Assembly: GCA_002491225.1 (NCBI GenBank)
Contig: DKVN01000090.1
Coordinates: forward strand, 7,364-15,982
DNA from: Faecalibacterium sp. UBA7177
GTDB taxonomy: Bacteria > Bacillota > Clostridia > Oscillospirales > Ruminococcaceae
Direction of reading: 5' to 3'
Length of the DNA: 8,619 bases
The notes below the pieces were generated by a model that saw only the letters and a program-made list of their open reading frames with translations, had not been told where the DNA came from and made no database searches. The translations under genes and the position numbers were made by a program. Below, one piece after another: positions 1 through 5,957 of this stretch. Position 1 is the stretch's first letter. Every line of letters begins with the position of its first letter.

Positions 1-20
1 AAAAACAAAAGGAGAACACA

Positions 21-1247
21 ATGGACGAGGAACGCAAACGCCTGACCCACATCGCCGCGCTGGCCGGCCTGCTGCTGCTTGGTTACTGGATCTTGCAGAA
101 CACCGCGCTGATCGGCCGCCTGCTGGGCTGGCTGGGGGGCCTCATCGCCCCCTTTGTTACCGGCGGGGCGGTGGCCTTTCTGGTGCATGTGCCGCTGCGG
201 GCCATCGAGCGCGCGCTGCCCCAAAAGCTGCAAAAGGGCCGCCGGGCCCTCGCGCTGGTGCTCACGGTGCTGGCGGTGCTGGCCGTGCTGGGGCTGGTGG
301 TGGGGCTGGTGGTGCCCGAGCTGGTCAAAACCTGCATCTCGATCGGCCAGAGGCTGCCGGAGGTCTGGCAGAGCGCGGTCGCCTGGCTGGAGCAGCTGGC
401 TGCCCGCTACCCGGCCCTGCCGGACGCCATCGAGGAGACCCTCACCGAGTGGCAGCTGCTCGACTGGCAGAAGATCTTCGACACCCTGCTCGGCTTTTTG
501 GGCGGCACCGGCGCGGCCTTGATGAACAGCACCGTCTCGGCGGCCAGCGGCCTCTTCAGCGGCGCGGCGAACCTCTTTATTGGGCTGGTGTTCGCCTTTT
601 ACCTGCTGGCCCAAAAGGAAAATCTCGGCCGCCAGATGCGGATGCTGCTCTACGCCCTGCTGCCCGGCCGCGCCGCCGATGAGATGCTGCGGATCACCCA
701 GCTGGTGGATAAGACCTTTTCAAGCTTCCTCTCCTGCCAGTGCCTTGAGGCCTGCATTTTGGGCGGGATGTTCGCGGTGGCCATGCTGCTCTGCCGGATG
801 CCCTACATCACCCTGATCAGCGTGCTCATCGCCTTTACCGCCCTGATCCCGCTGGTGGGGGCCTTCATCGGCTGCGGGGTGGGGGCGCTGCTGATCGCGG
901 TGCAAAACCCGATGCAGGCGGTCTGGTTCGTGGTACTGTTTTTGTGTTTGCAGCAGGTCGAGGGCAACCTCATCTACCCGCGGGTGGTGGGCAACTCGGT
1001 CGGGCTGCCCTCGATCTGGGTGCTGGTGGCGATCACCCTGGGCGGCGACCTCTTTGGCATCGCGGGCATGCTGGTGATGATCCCGCTCTGCTCGGTGGTC
1101 TACACCCTGCTGCGCGAGTGGGTCTGGAAGCGGCTGCGCCAGCGGCGGGTGCCCAAAGAAAAGCTGACCCCCGCGGCCGCGGCCGCGCGGCCCCAAAAGG
1201 CGCAGCCGCCCGCCGCCCCAAACACCCCGTCAGAAAAGCCTCAATAA
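21..1247 (+). CDS. AI-2E family transporter (PerM/YtvI-like membrane protein)
   Basis: This 408-residue multi-pass membrane protein belongs to the AI-2E exporter/PerM/YtvI family (PF01594). Characterised relatives include the AI-2 exporter TqsA and Na+/H+ antiporter-like members, so the substrate cannot be read from sequence. Hydrophobic segments lie near residues 10-30, 34-58, 76-100, 172-197, 244-260, 263-293, 299-312 and 330-365, with a soluble amphipathic loop at about 105-160, as is usual for the family. The family's characteristic C-terminal block is clear: NLIYPRVVGNSVGLPSIWVL at 316-335, followed by a Gly-rich GGDLFGIAGM stretch. The tail after about 370 is basic, then Ala/Pro-rich and probably disordered in the cytoplasm. 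The ATG at 21 is well supported by AAGGAG at 9-14 with a 6-nt spacer. The next gene starts 25 bp downstream on the same strand, so the two are probably cotranscribed. The promoter lies outside the window. Confidence 0.9.
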   Translation: MDEERKRLTHIAALAGLLLLGYWILQNTALIGRLLGWLGGLIAPFVTGGAVAFLVHVPLRAIERALPQKLQKGRRALALVLTVLAVLAVLGLVVGLVVPELVKTCISIGQRLPEVWQSAVAWLEQLAARYPALPDAIEETLTEWQLLDWQKIFDTLLGFLGGTGAALMNSTVSAASGLFSGAANLFIGLVFAFYLLAQKENLGRQMRMLLYALLPGRAADEMLRITQLVDKTFSSFLSCQCLEACILGGMFAVAMLLCRMPYITLISVLIAFTALIPLVGAFIGCGVGALLIAVQNPMQAVWFVVLFLCLQQVEGNLIYPRVVGNSVGLPSIWVLVAITLGGDLFGIAGMLVMIPLCSVVYTLLREWVWKRLRQRRVPKEKLTPAAAAARPQKAQPPAAPNTPSEKPQ

Positions 1248-1272
1248 GCGAAACAGAAAGGAAGGGATCCCC

Positions 1273-1866
1273 ATGCGGCTGCTGTTGATCCGGCACGGTG
1301 AGAGCGAGGCCGACCGGCTGAGGGTACACGAGGGCCGGGCGGACTATCCGCTCACCGCCCGCGGGCGGGCGCAGGCCCAGGTGATGAGCGAGTATCTCAG
1401 GGAGCACTATGCCATCGGCCGCATCTACCACAGCCCGCTGCGGCGGGCGGTCGAGACGGCGCAGATTCTGGCCGGGGCCACCGGGGCCCCGCTGATCGTC
1501 GAGCAGGATCTGATGGAGTTTGACAACGGCCTGATCCGGGGCCTGACCTTTCAGGAGGCGGACGAGCGGTATCCCAAGCTCTCGGTGCCGCTGCACACCT
1601 CGGTGTACGAGCAGGAGAGTATGCTGATGTTCCGCTACCGGGCCGAGTATATGCTCTCCAAGCTGCTCACCGAAAACGAGCAGGGAGACACGCTGGCGGT
1701 GGTGACCCACGGCGGCATGATCCAGCAGATGTACTGCGCCTTTCTCAAATTCCCGATGAACAGCGAGATGAGCTTTGTCACCGGCGACGCGGGCCTGCAC
1801 GAGTGGCTGATCGTCGAGGACAGCCGCTGCGTGGTGCGGGCGAACTACCAGCTCGGCGGCGCTTAG
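1273..1866 (+). CDS. Histidine phosphatase superfamily protein (phosphoglycerate mutase-like)
   Basis: This 197-residue cytosolic enzyme belongs to the two-histidine phosphatase (dPGM-like) superfamily, which removes or transfers phosphate through a phosphohistidine intermediate. The signature LLLIRHGES at 3-11 supplies the nucleophile His8 and phosphate-binding Arg7. HSPLRRAVETA at 53-63 gives the second conserved Arg (Arg57). Glu82 in the LMEFDNG segment is a likely proton donor, and THGG at 145-148 gives the second catalytic His (His146). The length is typical of small phosphatases such as the CobC, PhoE or GpmB-like groups, so true glycolytic mutase activity should not be assumed; the window has a separate gpmI. 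A strong ribosome binding site (GAAAGGAAGGG, about 1257-1267) fixes the ATG at 1273. It lies 25 bp behind the AI-2E gene and is probably in the same transcript. No clean terminator follows it; the next 110 bp are G/C-rich without a convincing hairpin plus T-run. Confidence 0.88.
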   Translation: MRLLLIRHGESEADRLRVHEGRADYPLTARGRAQAQVMSEYLREHYAIGRIYHSPLRRAVETAQILAGATGAPLIVEQDLMEFDNGLIRGLTFQEADERYPKLSVPLHTSVYEQESMLMFRYRAEYMLSKLLTENEQGDTLAVVTHGGMIQQMYCAFLKFPMNSEMSFVTGDAGLHEWLIVEDSRCVVRANYQLGGA

Positions 1867-1979
1867 GCCGATCTTGCCGCGGCGGGGGGGGCGTTTGCGG
1901 CCGGGGCCCGCGGTGCTTTCGCAGCCCGGCGTGCGCCCGGTTTTGGCCCGCCCGGCCGCCATTTTTCGCCCCGCCCGCC

Positions 1980-2009
1980 TTGACAAGCTCCCGCCCCGGC
2001 GGGTATAAT
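1980..2009 (+). promoter_or_regulatory. Consensus sigma-70/sigma-A promoter of tRNA-Gly
   Basis: A perfect TTGACA -35 box (1980-1985) and a perfect TATAAT -10 box (2004-2009) are separated by 18 bp. They stand 54 bp upstream of the tRNA in otherwise G/C-rich DNA, so chance is unlikely. Transcription would start near 2016 and read through a short leader into the tRNA. Very strong promoters are expected for stable RNA genes. Confidence 0.88.
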
Positions 2010-2026
2010 AAAGAGCAGCGAGGGCG

Positions 2027-2051
2027 GCCGGGCCTCTCAAGAGGCCTCGGC
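2027..2051 (+). other. Stem-loop in the tRNA-Gly precursor leader
   Basis: GGCCTC (2031-2036) pairs with GAGGCC (2041-2046) around a TCAA loop. GCCG (2027-2030) extends the stem with CGGC (2048-2051), leaving T2047 bulged, for 10 pairs in all. It lies between the predicted transcription start and the tRNA 5' end. It may protect or present the precursor for RNase P processing. No T-run follows, so it is not a terminator. Confidence 0.55.
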
Positions 2052-2062
2052 TGTCCATCCAT

Positions 2063-2137
2063 GCAGGTGTTGTACAACGGCCAGTACATCAGCCTTCCAA
2101 GCTGAGGACGTGGGTTCGACTCCCATCACCTGCTCCA
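2063..2137 (+). tRNA. tRNA-Gly (anticodon TCC), CCA encoded
   Basis: A complete 75-nt cloverleaf can be folded by hand. The acceptor stem is GCAGGTG (2063-2069) with CACCTGC (2127-2133). The D stem is GTAC/GTAC (2072-2075 and 2084-2087). The anticodon stem is TCAGC/GCTGA (2089-2093 and 2101-2105), with loop CTTCCAA holding the anticodon TCC at 2096-2098. The T stem is GTGGG/CCCAT (2110-2114 and 2122-2126, one G-U pair) with loop TTCGACT. The discriminator is T2134 and the CCA end is encoded at 2135-2137. The TCC anticodon reads GGA and GGG glycine codons. Confidence 0.97.
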
Positions 2138-2174
2138 CGTCGGAATGGGCTGCGCGCGTCGGAATGGGCTGCGC
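2138..2174 (+). repeat. Tandem direct repeat abutting the tRNA 3' end (2 x 18 bp)
   Basis: The 18-bp unit CGTCGGAATGGGCTGCGC occurs at 2138-2155 and again, identically, at 2157-2174, a period of 19 bp. The first copy begins at the base after the tRNA CCA. The second copy also contributes GAATGG (2162-2167), which can pair with CCATTC at 2176-2181. The repeat contains no tRNA sequence, so it is not a duplicated tRNA end. Origin unknown; replication slippage or a remnant of a lost neighbouring tRNA or an insertion are options. Confidence 0.85.
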
Positions 2175-2182
2175 TCCATTCA

Positions 2183-2209
2183 ACCGCCCCGGCCTTTGGC
2201 CGGGGCGGT
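2183..2209 (+). other. Perfect 12-bp stem-loop downstream of tRNA-Gly
   Basis: ACCGCCCCGGCC (2183-2194) pairs perfectly with GGCCGGGGCGGT (2198-2209) around a TTT loop. It is very stable, but the sequence that follows (CTCATACCGC) has no T-run, so it is not a classical intrinsic terminator. It could stall polymerase, define the tRNA 3' trailer or block exonucleases. It is the first large hairpin after the tRNA. Confidence 0.7.
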
Positions 2210-2237
2210 CTCATACCGCTCCGCCATTCCTCCTTTT

Positions 2238-2296
2238 CCCCACAAAGCTTTGCTTCGCAAATCTTTGCGGGGGCCCCGGCGGCCCGCAGGGCCGCC
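2238..2296 (+). other. Two adjacent stem-loops in the tRNA-recQ spacer
   Basis: The first hairpin spans 2238-2272: CCCC, CAAAG and TTTGC pair in register with GCAAA, CTTTG and GGGG, with two single mismatches (A2242/C2268 and C2248/T2262) and a TTC loop. The second spans 2278-2296: GGCGGCCC pairs perfectly with GGGCCGCC around GCA. No open reading frame with a ribosome binding site accounts for this stretch. The regular spacing of hairpins suggests a structured RNA trailer or a small RNA, but I recognise no known RNA family. Confidence 0.6.
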
Positions 2297-2302
2297 CCAA
2301 TC

Positions 2303-2326
2303 AGCCCGGCCTTGGCCGGGCTTTTC
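2303..2326 (+). terminator. Intrinsic terminator ahead of recQ
   Basis: AGCCCGGC (2303-2310) pairs with GCCGGGCT (2315-2322) around CTTG, followed by TTT, C, then TCTT. This is the only hairpin in the spacer with a T-rich 3' side, so it probably ends the tRNA-Gly transcript and insulates recQ. The T-run is short and interrupted by C. Confidence 0.75.
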
Positions 2327-2404
2327 TCTTCAGGGGGATCGAACGGGAAACATCAAAATTGCGGGCCGCCCGGTTGAGGGTACTGCCCGCGGAAAGGCAC
2401 CTTG

Positions 2405-4360
2405 ATGAACAACAAAAGCGACGCCGCCCTCGCCGCCCTGCGGCAGTATTTCGGGCACAGCGGCTTTCGGCCGGGGCAGCAGGCGCTGATCGAGGCGCTG
2501 CTGGCCGGGCGGGACGTGCTGGGGGTGATGCCCACCGGGGCGGGCAAGTCGGCCTGCTACCAGATCCCGGCGGTGCTGCTGCCGGGGCTCACCCTCGTGC
2601 TCTCGCCCCTTATCTCGCTGATGAAGGACCAGGTCGCCGCCCTCGCCGAGGCGGGCATCCCGGCCGGGTACATCAACTCCTCGCTCGACGCGGCGGAGTA
2701 CGCCCTCGTCTGCCGCCAGGTGGGCGCGGGCGAGCTGCGGCTGCTCTATGTGGCCCCCGAGCGGCTCGATGCCCCCGGCTTTCAGCAGCTGATCGCCGCG
2801 CTGCCGGTTTCGCTGGTGGCGGTGGACGAGGCCCACTGCGTCTCCCAGTGGGGGCAGGATTTCCGCCCCGGCTACCTGCGCATCGCCGCCTTTCTGGACA
2901 GCCTGCCCGCCCGTCCGCCGGTGGGGGCCTTTACCGCCACCGCCACCCGGCAGGTCAGCGAGGACATCCGCCGCCTGCTGGAATTGCGCGATCCGCTTTG
3001 CATCACCACCGGCTTCGACCGCCCCAACCTCTTTTTCGAGGTCGCCCGCCCCAGGGATAAAATGGACTGGCTGCGCCGCTTTTTGGCCGAGCGGCCGGGC
3101 CAGAGCGGCATCGTCTACTGTGCCACCCGCAAAACGGTCGAATCGGTCTGCGCCGGGCTGCGGGAGGCTGGCATCGCGGCCACCCGCTACCACGCCGGCC
3201 TCTCGGACGCCGAGCGCCGCCGGAATCAGGAGGATTTTGTCTACGACCGCGCCCGGGTGATGGCGGCCACCAACGCCTTTGGCATGGGCATCGACAAATC
3301 CAACGTCAGCTTTGTGGTGCACTACAACATGCCGCGGGACCTTGAGAGCTACTACCAGGAGGCCGGCCGGGCCGGGCGGGACGGCAGCCCCGCCCACTGT
3401 GCGCTGCTCTTTTCGGCCGGGGATGTGCAGACCGCCCGGTACATGATCGACCACCCCGCCGAGAACGACGCCCTGCCGCCCGACGAGCAGCGGCGGCTGC
3501 GGCGGCGGGACCTCGAGCGCCTGGCCCGGATGACCGGCTACTGCAAGGCCCCGGGCTGCCTGCGGGCGGTGCTGCTGCGCTATTTTGGCGAGGACGCCCC
3601 GGAGGAGTGCGGCAACTGCTCCGGCTGCTGTCGCCCCAAAACGCGGCGGGAGATCACGACCGAGGCGCAGAAGATCCTCTCGGCGGTGGTGCGCATCGAG
3701 CGGCGGTACCGCTCGGGCCTTGGCGCGGCGCTGGTGATCCAGATGCTGCGGGGCAGCCGCCAGCAGCGGGTGCTGCAGTTGGGGCTCGACCGGCTGCCCA
3801 CCTACGGCATCTTAAAAGAGGCCAGCGCCGATGCGCTGCGCGGCTGGATCGACCATCTGATCGCCGAGGGGTATCTCTATCAGGACGGGGTCGAGTACCC
3901 GGTGCTGCGGGCCGCCCCAAAGGCCCGGCGGGTGCTGTTTGAGGGGGAGCAGGTCTTTTGCCTCTGCGACACCCCCGCTGCCGATGACGCGCCGGACGAT
4001 GCGCCGGGCACCGGTGCGCCTGCCGCCGGGCGAAAGCAAAGCCGCGCCGGGCGCGGCAGCAAACCGGGCAGCCAGCCGCTGCGCCCGGAGGATGAGAGCC
4101 TATTCGGGGCCCTGCGCGCGCTGCGGGCGAAGCTGGCCGAGCAGGGAGATGTCCCGGCGTATGTCGTCTTTTCCAACGCGACCCTGATCGAGATGGCCGC
4201 CCTGCGCCCCGCCAGCACCGAGGAGCTTTTACAGGTGTCCGGGGTGGGCGAGGTCAAGGCCGCGCGGTACGGCGAGGCCTTTCTGGCCGCCATCCGGGAC
4301 TGGCAGGCCGCGCAGCAGACGCAGACAGAAGCTGCCGAGCCGCCCGAACCTGAACCATGA
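2405..4360 (+). CDS. recQ: ATP-dependent DNA helicase RecQ
   Basis: RecQ is a 3'-5' superfamily 2 DNA helicase acting in recombination repair and stalled-fork processing. The 651-residue protein shows the full domain order. The helicase core includes Walker A PTGAGKS (43-49), the Walker B box DEAH (141-144) followed by the RecQ aromatic-rich loop CVSQWGQDFRPGY (145-157), motif III TATAT (177-181), and motifs V-VI near 288-327 ending QEAGRAGRDG. The RQC region has a zinc site, probably Cys385, Cys402, Cys405 and Cys408, then a winged helix at about 417-515. A C-terminal HRDC domain spans about 562-635. The linker 522-560 is Ala/Gly/Arg-rich and probably flexible. Size is slightly above the usual 600. 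The frame also opens with TTG at 2402, but ATG at 2405 is preferred because GGAAAGG (2391-2397) is then 7 nt away. No clear promoter is visible in the 80 bp after the upstream terminator. Confidence 0.97.
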   Translation: MNNKSDAALAALRQYFGHSGFRPGQQALIEALLAGRDVLGVMPTGAGKSACYQIPAVLLPGLTLVLSPLISLMKDQVAALAEAGIPAGYINSSLDAAEYALVCRQVGAGELRLLYVAPERLDAPGFQQLIAALPVSLVAVDEAHCVSQWGQDFRPGYLRIAAFLDSLPARPPVGAFTATATRQVSEDIRRLLELRDPLCITTGFDRPNLFFEVARPRDKMDWLRRFLAERPGQSGIVYCATRKTVESVCAGLREAGIAATRYHAGLSDAERRRNQEDFVYDRARVMAATNAFGMGIDKSNVSFVVHYNMPRDLESYYQEAGRAGRDGSPAHCALLFSAGDVQTARYMIDHPAENDALPPDEQRRLRRRDLERLARMTGYCKAPGCLRAVLLRYFGEDAPEECGNCSGCCRPKTRREITTEAQKILSAVVRIERRYRSGLGAALVIQMLRGSRQQRVLQLGLDRLPTYGILKEASADALRGWIDHLIAEGYLYQDGVEYPVLRAAPKARRVLFEGEQVFCLCDTPAADDAPDDAPGTGAPAAGRKQSRAGRGSKPGSQPLRPEDESLFGALRALRAKLAEQGDVPAYVVFSNATLIEMAALRPASTEELLQVSGVGEVKAARYGEAFLAAIRDWQAAQQTQTEAAEPPEPEP

Positions 4361-4369
4361 GAAAACCAC

Positions 4370-4415
4370 AGCGCCCCGCCGCCGGAGAAAATCCGGCAGC
4401 GGGGCGCTGGTTTTT
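4370..4415 (+). terminator. recQ terminator, probably bidirectional
   Basis: AGCGCCCCGC (4370-4379) pairs with GCGGGGCGCT (4399-4408). After one C/A mismatch, GCCGGA (4381-4386) pairs with TCCGGC (4392-4397), leaving loop GAAAA. A T5 run (4411-4415) follows two bases after the stem. On the minus strand the same hairpin is followed by GTGGTTTTC, so it may also terminate the convergent PsiE-like gene, whose stop codon is only 26 bp away. Confidence 0.92.
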
Positions 4416-4440
4416 GATAAAGGTTAGCCCGAAAGCTGCC

Positions 4441-4968
4441 TCAGCCCTGCCTGGCCCCGGCCTTGATCGCCTCGACGTCCAGCTCGGCGGTGATCTCATC
4501 GTCCTGCGGCTGAATACCCTCCGCCGGGATCACCGGGTCAGCCGGATGCTTCAGGCCGCGGGTGGCCGCAAAAGGGGATTCGTTATCCTCGCGGCCAAAG
4601 GCGGGCACAAACAGATACTTGCGGATGGCAAAGATCACCGCGATGCTCGCCACCACGATCAGGTTTTCCACCGGGCTGGTCTCCTTGACCACCATCTCGC
4701 GGGCGATGGTAAAGAGCAGCACCTCGAGCGCCGAGCCGGGGGTGTGCTTGCAGAGCATCTTGAGCGCCTCGGTGCCGATCACCAGCACAAACAGGGTCTC
4801 GAGGTACTCGTGAAAGGCGGTGACCGGCTCGCGCATCATGGCCAGCCCAAAGAGGGAGGGGATCATCCGCACCCCGCAGATCGCCAGCGCGATGGCCAGC
4901 AGGCAGGCGAGAAAGATCTCCAAAAAGCTGGCGACCGTCGCCAGCCGAACGCGGATGGTCCATTTCAT
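4441..4968 (-). CDS. PsiE-like small membrane protein (phosphate-starvation-inducible E family)
   Basis: This 175-residue protein resembles the PsiE-like family (PF06146), whose function is unknown although E. coli psiE responds to phosphate starvation. Hydrophobic segments lie at about 13-38, 56-75, 80-92 and 102-123. The most family-like part is the YLETLFVLVIGTEALKML block (55-72) followed by IAREMVVKETSPVENLIV (88-105) and the last helix. The tail from about 125 is acidic, soluble and not typical of the short E. coli protein. The frame stays open upstream to 5391, but ATG at 4968 is preferred because AGGAGG lies 9 nt before it and a promoter sits at 5053-5082. It is convergent with recQ and lies downstream of the sugar amidotransferase operon on the same strand. 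No phosphate-regulator box was recognised. Family assignment rests on pattern recall, not a search. Confidence 0.7.
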   Translation of the reverse strand: MKWTIRVRLATVASFLEIFLACLLAIALAICGVRMIPSLFGLAMMREPVTAFHEYLETLFVLVIGTEALKMLCKHTPGSALEVLLFTIAREMVVKETSPVENLIVVASIAVIFAIRKYLFVPAFGREDNESPFAATRGLKHPADPVIPAEGIQPQDDEITAELDVEAIKAGARQG

Positions 4969-5052
4969 ACGAGCGTTCCTCCTTTTCGGGCCCGGATGGG
5001 CGGCCCTGCCGGGCAAAAGGCCGCGGCGCGGGGCAGCGTGGGGTACAGCCCT

Positions 5053-5082
5053 ATTGTAGCATCTTTCGCCCACGCCCGTAAA
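5053..5082 (-). promoter_or_regulatory. Promoter of the PsiE-like gene
   Basis: On the minus strand, TTTACG (-35, 5077-5082) and TACAAT (-10, 5053-5058) are 18 bp apart, in a locally A/T-richer patch of GC-rich DNA. The start would be near 5046, giving a leader of about 78 nt. That leader contains a stem GCGGCC/GGCCGC (5019-5024 with 5000-5005) ahead of the AGGAGG ribosome binding site. The gene therefore need not depend on readthrough from hisH. Confidence 0.7.
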
Positions 5083-5125
5083 GAGGAAGATCCGCCCTTT
5101 TTCGCAAAACAGGCGGCTCGGCGTG

Positions 5126-5167
5126 CGGCGCATCCAGAGCGCAGCCCGTGCGGACGGATGGACGCCG
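5126..5167 (-). other. Compound inverted repeat downstream of the hisH paralogue
   Basis: Three nested helices can form: CGGCG/CGCCG (5126-5130 with 5163-5167), ATCC/GGAT (5132-5135 with 5156-5159) and CGCA/TGCG (5140-5143 with 5149-5152). In the minus-strand transcript it begins about 28 nt after the hisH stop. No T-run follows directly; TTTT comes only about 16 nt later. It may be a weak terminator or an RNA 3'-end stabiliser for the operon. Confidence 0.4.
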
Positions 5168-5195
5168 TGCCTTGGGCGCGCCCCGGCCCGCGGCG

Positions 5196-5957
5196 TTACC
5201 CGCCCGCCATCCGCAAAAAGCCCGCTAAGATGGCCAGCCCTACCGGCCCGCTCTTTTCCGGGTGGAACTGGCAGCCGAGAATTCGCCCCCGGCCCACCGC
5301 CGCGGCCACCCGTCGCCCGCCATAGAGGGTGTCCGCAAGGCGGGTAGCGTCCAGTGCGGGCTTTGCCTCGTAGCTGTGCACAAAATAGCACTCCTGCCCC
5401 GGCAAAACACCCGCCAGCGTCCCGGCGGCTTCGGTGGCTGCACCAAAACCGGCGGCCCCCGCGCCCCCGGCGGCCTCGGCAGGCCCGGCCGCGCCCGCGA
5501 GCCCGGCAAACTCCGCGGCCCCGGCAGCCTCCGCCGCCCCGCCAACCCCGCCGCCCCCGGCGGGCGGCAGCAGCGGGCCCCAGCCCACATGCGGCACCCG
5601 CAAAGGCTGGCCGTCCGCCGCCGTATCGGGCAGCTTTTCCACCCGGCCGGGCAGCAGCGCGAGCCCCGGGTGCCGCCCAAACTCGTCGCTCTCCTCAAAC
5701 AGCATCTGCATCCCAAGGCAGATGCCCAGCAGAGGCACTCCGTCCGCCGCCGCATCCCGCAGCGGCCCGGCCAGCCCGCGGGCGGCGAGGGCGGCCATCC
5801 CGTCCCCAAACGCGCCCACCCCCGGCAGCACCAGCGCCCCGGCCCCGGCGAGCGCTTCGGGCGTGTCCGCAATCTGCACACTGGCCCCGACATGCTCCAG
5901 CGCCCGCTGCACGCTCAATAAATTCGAGAGCCCATAGTCGATCACGGTCACGGTCAT
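5196..5957 (-). CDS. hisH: HisH-type glutamine amidotransferase, probably partner of sugar amidotransferase
   Basis: This 253-residue class I glutaminase hydrolyses glutamine and passes ammonia to a HisF-type partner. Conserved parts are the start VTVIDYGLSNLLS (3-15), the oxyanion segment LPGVGAFGDGM (44-54), the nucleophile Cys80 in GICLGMQMLFE, VPHVGWG (121-127), YFVHSY (191-196), and catalytic His232 and Glu234 in QFHPEKSG. The usual length is near 200; the excess is an Ala/Gly-rich insert at about 131-183, between VGWG and YFVHSY. The catalytic triad is intact, so the protein is probably active. Its ATG overlaps the hisF stop as ATGA (5954-5957), which implies translational coupling and balanced production of the two subunits. 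With WbpG-type and HisF-type genes just upstream, and no other his genes here, the likely job is ammonia supply for acetamidino-sugar formation, as in P. aeruginosa HisH2. A role in histidine synthesis is less likely but not excluded. Confidence 0.88.
   Translation of the reverse strand: MTVTVIDYGLSNLLSVQRALEHVGASVQIADTPEALAGAGALVLPGVGAFGDGMAALAARGLAGPLRDAAADGVPLLGICLGMQMLFEESDEFGRHPGLALLPGRVEKLPDTAADGQPLRVPHVGWGPLLPPAGGGGVGGAAEAAGAAEFAGLAGAAGPAEAAGGAGAAGFGAATEAAGTLAGVLPGQECYFVHSYEAKPALDATRLADTLYGGRRVAAAVGRGRILGCQFHPEKSGPVGLAILAGFLRMAGG
5409..5567 (-). repeat. Low-complexity Ala/Gly-coding insert inside the hisH paralogue
   Basis: Residues about 131-183 of the HisH protein consist almost wholly of Ala and Gly with scattered Glu, Pro, Phe and Thr. 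Short degenerate units of the type AEAAG or TEAAG recur three times (142-146, 160-164, 175-179). The frame is kept. The DNA is a run of GCC/GGC-type codons, which is prone to slippage, so it probably grew by in-frame expansion. It lies in a loop before the YFVHSY strand. Confidence 0.75.

Noticed and set aside
1867..1979. Terminator for the phosphatase gene
   Set aside because: Several G/C-rich self-complementary pieces exist (for example GCCGGG with CCCGGC), but none gives a stable compact hairpin followed by a T-run.
1033..2058. 341-residue minus-strand open frame opposite the AI-2E and phosphatase genes
   Set aside because: It crosses two real genes and the tRNA promoter antisense and has no recognisable motif.
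2327..2404. recQ promoter
   Set aside because: The best pair (TTGCGG with TACTGC, 16-bp spacer) matches the -10 consensus poorly, so no promoter is called.
2138..2404. CRISPR array or integrase attachment site beside the tRNA
   Set aside because: There are only two copies of one 18-bp unit with a 1-bp gap, so no spacers; no tRNA segment is duplicated and no integrase or cas gene is present.
2110..3060. 316-residue plus-strand open frame starting inside the tRNA
   Set aside because: It begins within tRNA-Gly, crosses several hairpins and a terminator, and then overlaps recQ in another frame.
2330..3454. 374-residue minus-strand open frame opposite recQ
   Set aside because: It lies antisense to the well-supported helicase core, shows no domain or ribosome binding site, and has the His/Gly/Arg-rich composition typical of antisense frames in GC-rich genes.
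4357..5325. 322-residue plus-strand open frame after recQ
   Set aside because: It runs through the recQ terminator and is antisense to the PsiE-like gene; composition is shadow-like.
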